The notes below the pieces were generated by a model. It was not told the DNA's origin, made no database searches, and saw only the letters and a list, made by a program, of their open reading frames with translations. A stretch of DNA of 64,000 nucleotides. Source: Bin80 sp965220935. Lineage in GTDB: Bacteria > Bacteroidota > Rhodothermia > Rhodothermales > Bin80. Both the position numbers and the translations under genes were made by a program. The number at the start of each line of letters is the position of its first letter. Position 1 is the stretch's first letter. Below are positions 59,266-64,000 of the stretch, piece by piece. The stretch spans positions 1,364,001 through 1,428,000 of the forward strand of contig OZ244857.1 in assembly GCA_965220935.1 (NCBI GenBank), read 5' to 3'.

Positions 59266-60189
59266 AAATGTGCAAATTGGTCTGGTTTTTTTTCACAGTT
59301 TGACTGTTTTCATAATTATGATTCGCTCCCCCGCTTTATTGGATTTTTCTAAGCCACTGTTGACTCATCTCGTGGGTATTTCATTTTTTAGATTTAGCCC
59401 CATACCTGAAATAGCTTTCAATAGAACGACTTGTGATTTGCATCTCGTTTGATTAGATGCAATGCGTCTTTTGGGTTAAAGCACGCGGTTTTGAGCCAAC
59501 CTATTGTTGTGCTAACTCTGATTTGATATGATCATCTACTCCAAATAGATGCCCCGAAACTCTTTTCATATCCCCGTTTAAATCAAAAACCTGTCCATTG
59601 AGTATTTCAATCGTCTTTTCGAGTTTTTGGTGCTCTTCTTTTGACTTGGTCCGATCATTATCTATTTGACTGTTTAGATATGACAGAGTCTCTTCCAAAC
59701 GTGCCGCATTAAATTTAATCTCCAATACATCAGTCTTGAGTTGATTAACTTCAACCGTTAAGTTTGCTAAGTGCTCTTCAACTGCAGTGAGCCTGGATTT
59801 GATATTCTCTAACTCAAATTTCATCTCTGACATTTGAATTTTCATCTCTGACATGTCCGTTTTTATGCCCGAAATTTCAGTCCTGAATTCTTTTCTAAAT
59901 CCAAGAATTATCCTCAGTAGTGGAAGAAATATCGCGAGGTAAGTACCAATTACGGTTGATACAAGTATGATGGCAGATGAATCCATGATGATTTGTTCAA
60001 GGTTGTGGTTATGTTACACGGCATTTATCATTGTGTTCCAACAATATTAGCATTGCTACTGAAAATAGTCTATTTTAACGATTCAATATTTCAGTGATCA
60101 TTCTCCAGATTTGACTTGGAGAAAGCTGCAGTTCCAGCGGTGTGAGACAGTGAAATCATTATTAAGTCACCCTGGACTGATCAATCATT
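59266..60189 (+). repeat. Tandem duplication, copy 1 (924 bp)
   Basis: Near-identical to 60242-61228, which is longer by exactly 63 bp because of three extra 21-bp units. The copies share the coiled-coil gene, its upstream region and a conserved downstream segment, with a 52-bp unrelated spacer between them. The few single-base differences (for example near 60004/61040 and 60120/61160) indicate a recent duplication. Confidence 0.93.
59501..59986 (-). CDS. Membrane-anchored coiled-coil protein, short paralogue
   Basis: A 161-residue protein with one N-terminal membrane helix ('IILVSTVIGTYLAIFLPLLRIILGF') and then an almost continuous coiled coil of heptads ('SEMKIQMSEMKFELENIKSRLTAVEEHLANLTVEVNQLKTDV', 'LEETLSYLNSQIDNDRTKSKEEHQKLEKTIEILNGQV'). 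It ends 'KRVSGHLFGVDDHIKSELAQQ'. It resembles uncharacterised bacterial membrane coiled-coil proteins. The copy at 60477 is its tandem twin with three more heptads. The function is unknown. Confidence 0.8.
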   Translation of the reverse strand: MDSSAIILVSTVIGTYLAIFLPLLRIILGFRKEFRTEISGIKTDMSEMKIQMSEMKFELENIKSRLTAVEEHLANLTVEVNQLKTDVLEIKFNAARLEETLSYLNSQIDNDRTKSKEEHQKLEKTIEILNGQVFDLNGDMKRVSGHLFGVDDHIKSELAQQ

Positions 60190-60476
60190 GGTTATGACCA
60201 TCCTGATTCAACAGTTTCAGATTTGAAAGTCAGCACAAATCAAATGTGCAAATTGGTCTGGTTTTTTTTCACAGTTTGACTGTTTTCATAATTATGATTC
60301 GCTCCCCCGCTTTATTGGATTTTTCTAAGCCACTGTTGACTCATCTCGTGGGTATTTCATTTTTTAGATTTAGCCCCATACCTGAAATAGCTTTCAATAG
60401 AACGACTTGTGATTTGCATCTCGTTTGATTAGATGCAATGCGTCTTTTGGGTTAAAGCACGCGGTTTTGAGCCAAC

Positions 60477-61025
60477 CTATTGTTGTGCTAACTCTGATTT
60501 GATATGATCATCTACTCCAAATAGATGCCCCGAAACTCTTTTCATATCCCCGTTTAAATCAAAAACCTGTCCATTGAGTATTTCAATCGTCTTTTCGAGT
60601 TTTTGGTGCTCTTCTTTTGACTTGGTCCGATCATTATCTATTTGACTGTTTAGATATGACAGAGTCTCTTCCAAACGTGCCGCATTAAATTTAATCTCCA
60701 ATACATCAGTCTTGAGAATGCTTACATCAGTCTTGAGAATGCCTACATCAGTCTTGAGAATATCTACATCAGTCTTGAGTTGATTAACTTCAACCGTTAA
60801 GTTTGCTAAGTGCTCTTCAACTGCAGTGAGCCTGGATTTGATATTCTCTAACTCAAATTTCATCTCTGACATTTGAATTTTCATCTCTGACATGTCCGTT
60901 TTTATGCCCGAAATTTCAGTCCTGAATTCTTTTCTAAATCCAAGAATTATCCTCAGTAGTGGAAGAAATATCGCGAGGTAAGTACCAATTACGGTTGATA
61001 CAAGTATGATGGCAGATGAATCCAT
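60477..61025 (-). CDS. Membrane-anchored coiled-coil protein, long paralogue
   Basis: A 182-residue twin of the protein at 59501-59986. It is identical apart from an insertion of three heptads 'DILKTDVGILKTDVSILKTDV'-like after 'VEVNQLKTDV', keeping the coiled-coil register. It has the same N-terminal membrane helix and C-terminal 'VSGHLFGVDDHIKSELAQQ'. The change lengthens the coil by about 3 nm if it is continuous. The function is unknown; the intact frames of both copies suggest both may be made. Confidence 0.8.
   Translation of the reverse strand: MDSSAIILVSTVIGTYLAIFLPLLRIILGFRKEFRTEISGIKTDMSEMKIQMSEMKFELENIKSRLTAVEEHLANLTVEVNQLKTDVDILKTDVGILKTDVSILKTDVLEIKFNAARLEETLSYLNSQIDNDRTKSKEEHQKLEKTIEILNGQVFDLNGDMKRVSGHLFGVDDHIKSELAQQ
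60703..60786 (+). repeat. 21-bp minisatellite, four units (one heptad each)
   Basis: Units start at 60703, 60724, 60745 and 60766, each beginning ACATCAGTCTTGAG, with 1-4 base differences in the last 7 positions. The matching place in copy 1 (59727) has a single unit. On the coding strand each unit encodes one LKTDV-type heptad. Confidence 0.93.
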
Positions 61026-61499
61026 GATGATTTGTTCAAAGTTGTGGTTATGTTACACGGCATTTATCGTTGTGTTCCAACAATATTAGCATTGCTACCG
61101 AAAATAGTCTATTTTAACGATTCAATATTTCAGTGATCATTCTCCAGATTTGACTTGGAGTAAGCTGCAGTTCCAGCGGTGTGAGACAGTGAAATCATTA
61201 TTAAGTGACCCTGGACTGATCAATCATTCATTGTGGTTATGCGCGGATAAGTGAGTCATAGCCTCATGTAAAGAACCTCACCTGTAATGAGGGAGTTGAC
61301 TCCATCCACCCTGAGGCTTGGGATCGTCAAACATTTTATCGTCTATATACGAATAAACTAGAAAAGAATTCAAATCGCAACCGTATGGGAATTTATTTGT
61401 ATCATACACCATTAACTATACTTTTTCCCAATTCTACTGATTGTACATTCTTTTACCGAGAGAGTCTCTAGCATTCACTGCATACAGATTCAGAGTTCG

Positions 61500-62132
61500 T
61501 TGAACTACACCTCATGCTTGTTATGCTCCATTTTGGTCGTACTGCCTATAACTAGCAAAGTCTATGGCCAGTCACCGATCAAGCCTGCACGGGCTGTAGT
61601 TTACAGCATTCTTCTTCCTGGACTTGGACACAGATATGTCAACGATGGGAACTGGAATCATCGTGCGTCACTATATACAATCGTAGATGCACTGCTTGTC
61701 ACTGGACTCGCATCAAGCGAATGGCAACGTCGTCATTTGGTCAATAGCTATCAAACCTGGGCTGCATCAAATGCTCACATCTCAACCCAAGGGAAGAGTC
61801 GGAGATTCTATGTAATGATTGGCAATTACCTTTCATCAGAAGAATATAGAGACGTACAACTCCGTAACCGGCGCATAGACCTTGCATCAAGTGTCAGTGA
61901 CCCTGAACTTCAATGGTCATGGAGTAGTATTGAAGATCTTCAGCGTTATCGGGACCTTCGCAGTGGTTCAGAGTCATGGTCTCAACGACGAGGGACGCTG
62001 ATTGCAGCACTGATTGCAAATCGGATGATTTCTGGATTTTCAGCACTTATGACAGCAAGGCGTAAGCAGGATCAGATCATACAAGTTGCATTTACACCTA
62101 ATCCGATGGTTCAAGTTTTGATCACACTCTAA
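61500..62132 (+). CDS. Exported DUF5683-like protein
   Basis: A 210-residue protein with a signal peptide ('CSILVVLPITSKVYGQSP') and the DUF5683-type segment 'PARAVVYSILLPGLGHRYVNDGNW' right after it. Two further hydrophobic stretches follow ('LYTIVDALLVTGLASSE', 'RGTLIAALIANRMISGFSALMTARR'). The only usable start is TTG at 61500; no in-frame ATG precedes the signal peptide. The family is common and uncharacterised in Bacteroidota relatives. Confidence 0.72.
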   Translation: MNYTSCLLCSILVVLPITSKVYGQSPIKPARAVVYSILLPGLGHRYVNDGNWNHRASLYTIVDALLVTGLASSEWQRRHLVNSYQTWAASNAHISTQGKSRRFYVMIGNYLSSEEYRDVQLRNRRIDLASSVSDPELQWSWSSIEDLQRYRDLRSGSESWSQRRGTLIAALIANRMISGFSALMTARRKQDQIIQVAFTPNPMVQVLITL

Positions 62133-62208
62133 AGTTAATGTGTGGTCCTACTTTTGGGAACTCATCTATCCACAAATCCTTAAAAATAGCATTATTGTCA
62201 ACAATAAA

Positions 62209-62285
62209 GGGTCCTTAGCTCAGTTGGTTAGAGCGCTACGTTGACATCGTAGAGGTCGATGGTTCAAATCCATTAGGACCCACCA
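62209..62285 (+). tRNA. tRNA-Val (anticodon GAC)
   Basis: Standard cloverleaf: acceptor GGGTCCT/AGGACCC, D-arm GCTC...GAGC, anticodon stem CTACG/CGTAG with loop TTGACAT (anticodon GAC), T-loop TTCAAAT, discriminator A, and encoded CCA at 62283-62285. It lies 48 bp upstream of infC. Confidence 0.97.
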
Positions 62286-62332
62286 TAGAGACATATTCTC
62301 TATTTCGTAATATGATTCACTAACTACTTAAC

Positions 62333-62854
62333 ATCATCGCAAAAAATATACAAACCCGTGTCAATGACTCCATTGATGCCACCACCGTACGTGTCGTTGA
62401 TCCAAAAGGCAAACACGGTGTTTACACACTTGAAAAAGCCATGGAGATGGCTGAAGATCAACATCTAGATCTCGTTGAGATCGCTCCCTACGCGGATCCG
62501 CCCGTCTGTAAGATTATGGATTATGGAAAGTTCCAATACGAGAAAAGTAAAAAGGAACGCGATGCGCGCAAAAAACAGCATCAAACACAACTCAAAGAAA
62601 TCCGATTTCGACCACGAACCGATACCCACGACTTTGAGTTTAAAGCTAAGCATGCCAGAGAATTTCTTTCAGATGGTCATAAGGTGCGAGCCTATGTTCA
62701 GTTTAGAGGAAGAGATATCATCTATAAAGAACAAGGCATGGTGATTCTTGCGCGTCTCGTTGATGCTTTAAAGGAAGTCTCCAAGCTTGATCAGGAGCCT
62801 CGCATGGAAGGTCGACGCATGACGGCCATCTTTACCCCGATAAAACAAAAATAA
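62333..62854 (+). CDS. infC: Translation initiation factor IF-3, non-AUG (AUC) start
   Basis: Binds the 30S subunit, checks the start codon and blocks 50S joining. The C-terminal domain begins 'QTQLKEIRFRPRTDTHDFEFKAKHAREFL', and the linker is 'CKIMDYGKFQYEKSKKERD'. An ATG at 62441 would drop the N-terminal domain, but the frame upstream encodes its conserved part 'TRVNDSIDATTVRVVDPKGKHGVYTLEKAMEMA' back to a TAA at 62321. In that stretch there is no ATG, GTG or TTG; two ATC codons at 62333 and 62336 precede 'AKNIQTRVND'. AUC/AUU starts are known for infC and allow IF-3 to limit its own synthesis. The exact ATC is uncertain by one codon. Length is ~173 residues, normal for IF-3. Confidence 0.9.
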   Translation: MIAKNIQTRVNDSIDATTVRVVDPKGKHGVYTLEKAMEMAEDQHLDLVEIAPYADPPVCKIMDYGKFQYEKSKKERDARKKQHQTQLKEIRFRPRTDTHDFEFKAKHAREFLSDGHKVRAYVQFRGRDIIYKEQGMVILARLVDALKEVSKLDQEPRMEGRRMTAIFTPIKQK

Positions 62855-62904
62855 CGGAACCTGAATATATTTGATCGGTTTACCACCGTTTTATTGAATT
62901 TCTG

Positions 62905-63105
62905 ATGCCAAAAACAAAATCAAACAGCGGGGCAAAAAAACGATTCTTTCGGACTGCATCTGGACGATTGAAGCGCGCTCACGCTTATAAAAGTCATATC
63001 TTAACAAAAAAGAGCCGCAAACGCAAACGCGAGCTTGGTAAACGAACCCTCATCAATAAAAGTGATGAACCTCGCATCAATCGGCTGTTAGGTTCCTCAA
63101 CTTGA
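62905..63105 (+). CDS. rpmI: 50S ribosomal protein L35
   Basis: A 66-residue basic protein with the family start 'MPKTKSNSGAKKRFFRTASGRLKRAHAYKSHILTKKSRKRKR'. It has the usual length, in the conserved infC-rpmI-rplT order, 50 bp after infC. Confidence 0.97.
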   Translation: MPKTKSNSGAKKRFFRTASGRLKRAHAYKSHILTKKSRKRKRELGKRTLINKSDEPRINRLLGSST

Positions 63106-63123
63106 TTGAAACATTTATTACTT

Positions 63124-63480
63124 ATGCCACGTGCACGCAATAGAGTCGCTTCCCGCCAACGCCGTAAAAAAGTACTTCGCTCAGCAAAAGGATACTGGGG
63201 AAGTCGCAGCAAAGTCTATACGGTCGCTAAACATGCGGTTGATAAAGGCCTACAATACTCATACCGAGATCGACGCAAACGCAAGCAGCACTTCAGACGT
63301 CTCTGGATCACTCGCATCAACGCTGCTGCGAGACTCAATGGGACAACCTATTCTCGGCTTTCCAATGCCCTGCGAAAGCAACAGATTGCACTGAATCGCA
63401 AGGTGCTTGCAGACCTCGCCATGAATGAGCCTGAAGTTTTCGCACAGGTTGTGCAGCAAGCTCATCAATCGGATATTTAG
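63124..63480 (+). CDS. rplT: 50S ribosomal protein L20
   Basis: 118 residues beginning 'MPRARNRVASRQRRKKVLRSAKGYWG', with 'QYSYRDRRKRKQHFRRLWITRINAAAR'. A TTG six codons upstream (63106) is in frame, but ATG at 63124 matches the family start. L20 builds the early 50S and represses its own operon in other bacteria. Confidence 0.97.
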   Translation: MPRARNRVASRQRRKKVLRSAKGYWGSRSKVYTVAKHAVDKGLQYSYRDRRKRKQHFRRLWITRINAAARLNGTTYSRLSNALRKQQIALNRKVLADLAMNEPEVFAQVVQQAHQSDI

Positions 63481-63483
63481 CAG

Positions 63484-63537
63484 ATGTTACGTTTTGAGGT
63501 TCATTCGTTTTTCTTTAACGGTAGGTACATTCTCTGA
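63484..63537 (+). CDS. Phe-rich leader peptide of pheS attenuator (PheM-like)
   Basis: A 17-codon ORF, MLRFEVHSFFFNGRYIL, ending with TGA at 63535-63537. Four of 17 residues are Phe, with three in a row (codons 63508-63516). It starts 3 bp after rplT and its stop is 2 bp before the first strand of an antiterminator hairpin. This is the organisation of amino-acid leader peptides such as PheM (upstream of E. coli pheST) and PheL. Stalling at Phe codons when charged tRNA-Phe is low would change the RNA fold. There is no homology to PheM beyond the run of Phe. Confidence 0.82.
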   Translation: MLRFEVHSFFFNGRYIL

Positions 63538-63605
63538 TTAGGGGCCGAATGTAGAACGGTGACCACATTCCCGCCCCTGTTTGTTCAGGTTTGGCGGGTT
63601 TTTTG
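63526..63605 (+). promoter_or_regulatory. Transcription attenuator upstream of pheS
   Basis: Four segments: 1 = TACATTC (63526-63532), 2 = AGGGGC plus GAATGTAG (63540-63554), 3 = CCACATTC plus GCCCCT (63563-63578), 4 = CAGG plus GGCGGG (63586-63598). Segments 1:2 form a 7-bp pause hairpin. Segments 2:3 form an antiterminator (6 bp outer plus 7 of 8 inner). Segments 3:4 form an intrinsic terminator (CCCGCC/GGCGGG plus inner CCTG/CAGG) followed by six T's. Since 63570-63578 is shared between the 2:3 and 3:4 structures, they are mutually exclusive. With the Phe-rich leader ORF this is the standard ribosome-mediated attenuation layout controlling phenylalanyl-tRNA synthetase. Confidence 0.82.
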
Positions 63606-63613
63606 TTTATTAC

Positions 63614-64000
63614 ATGGAAGAAAATCTAGATACTCTTAAGTCAACCATATCTGAACTGGAGCTCGAAATTTCTGGGACGACGCTCTCAAATTCTTCGGAA
63701 GCTGAGCAGTTTCGAATCCGCTTTCTTGGCCAAAAACGTGGGATGATCACACATCTATTTAAGATAATTCCCAATCTACCCAAAGAAGACCGCCGCGAAG
63801 CTGGGCAACGCTTGAATGCTCTTCAAAGCGCCGCCCAAGCAACGCTTGATTCAGCTAAAACGACCTCTGAGTCCCTTTTAGACCCTACGGCTCAAGTTGA
63901 CCTTACATTACCTGGACGACAAAATCAATGGAGAGGATCTCGCCATCCAATTACGCTTGCCCTCTCAAAAATCACTGATATTTTCTATCGTATGGGATTT
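63614..64000 (+). CDS. pheS: Phenylalanyl-tRNA synthetase alpha subunit, 3' end outside window
   Basis: 129 codons are visible from ATG at 63614 ('MEENLDTLKSTISELELEI'). The N-terminal tRNA-binding coiled coil ('RIRFLGQKRGMITHLFKIIPNLPKEDRREAGQRLNALQSAAQA') and the start of the catalytic domain ('DLTLPGRQNQWRGSRHPIT', 'KITDIFYRMGF') are clear. It forms the (alpha beta)2 enzyme with PheT, which is presumably downstream. Expression is likely set by the leader attenuator just upstream. Confidence 0.95.
   Translation, partial: MEENLDTLKSTISELELEISGTTLSNSSEAEQFRIRFLGQKRGMITHLFKIIPNLPKEDRREAGQRLNALQSAAQATLDSAKTTSESLLDPTAQVDLTLPGRQNQWRGSRHPITLALSKITDIFYRMGF

Larger units (their letters stand above)
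60242..61228 (+). repeat. Tandem duplication, copy 2 (987 bp)
   Basis: Second copy of 59266-60189. Identity runs from AAATGTGCAAATTGG to GATCAATCATT. The only length difference is the 63-bp insertion inside the gene. Confidence 0.93.

Noticed and set aside
59270..60428. Twin 60-codon plus-strand ORFs at 59270 and 60246
   Set aside because: Present in both copies only because the DNA is duplicated; composition is not protein-like apart from hydrophobic runs and there is no start context. They may simply be the downstream region of the coiled-coil genes.

Overview
The window is AT-rich chromosomal DNA from a bacterium of the Bacteroidota/Rhodothermota side of the FCB group. The signs are a secreted fibronectin-type protein with a C-terminal 'YPNPF' sorting-type tail, a single-chain E1 alpha-beta 2-oxoacid dehydrogenase, menaquinone-type MqnA, heme A and cytochrome c maturation genes, several Omp85 or beta-barrel proteins, and starts that almost never carry a Shine-Dalgarno sequence. 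The species cannot be named from the sequence. Core genes are intact, but the accessory stretches hold many broken genes, so the lineage looks as if it is shedding accessory DNA.

Layout. 0-3 kb: a truncated NTF2-like secreted protein, a MoeZ-like sulfur-transfer activating enzyme, an ISL3 remnant, and a Panacea (DUF4065) antitoxin-type gene followed by a broken small membrane ORF. 3.3-11.6 kb: fused 2-oxoacid dehydrogenase E1, converging on a translation/secretion operon read leftward (ffh-rpsP-rimM-trmD-rplS-mqnA-like-smpB-tyrS). 11.6-14.7 kb: decaying accessory genes. 14.7-31.8 kb: a large metalloprotease/propeller/barrel protein, tRNA-Ser(CGA), alaS, a DUF4097 repeat protein, a MITE-like inverted-repeat element, an APC transporter fused to USP domains, and a glycerate kinase-DUF255-thiolase operon. 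31.8-36.5 kb: murB-ccmB-ccmC and a solitary GmrSD-type DUF262/DUF1524 protein. 36.88-39.48 kb: an intact IS256-family element with perfect 28-bp ends, an 8-bp target duplication and two ORFs. 39.6-52.3 kb: rsmE, an Omp85 protein, mutY, small membrane proteins, CIRCE-controlled groESL, a glmM-type mutase, ctaA-ctaB, rlmN and merC. 52.7-61.2 kb: a frameshifted fibronectin-type III/Calx-beta protein, a DNA methyltransferase remnant, a dead ISL3 copy, and a tandem ~0.95-kb duplication carrying coiled-coil genes. 61.5-64 kb: a DUF5683-like protein, tRNA-Val(GAC), and infC-rpmI-rplT-pheS.

Most notable. (1) Between rplT and pheS lies a complete leader-peptide attenuator. It has a 17-codon ORF with the run Phe-Phe-Phe, then segments that can form mutually exclusive pause, antiterminator and terminator hairpins, in the same place as pheM in Escherichia coli. 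(2) The IS256-type element carries a second ORF that is a recognisable paralogue of its own transposase with two of the three DDE residues lost, mobilised inside the same ends. (3) A tandem gene duplication differs between copies mainly by three extra 21-bp units, each encoding one heptad of a coiled coil. (4) infC has no ATG/GTG/TTG start for its N-terminal domain and appears to begin at AUC. (5) A Panacea-type antitoxin gene sits before a broken membrane ORF, possibly a decayed toxin-antitoxin pair.

All calls come from reading the sequence by eye; no database search, folding program or composition calculation was run.
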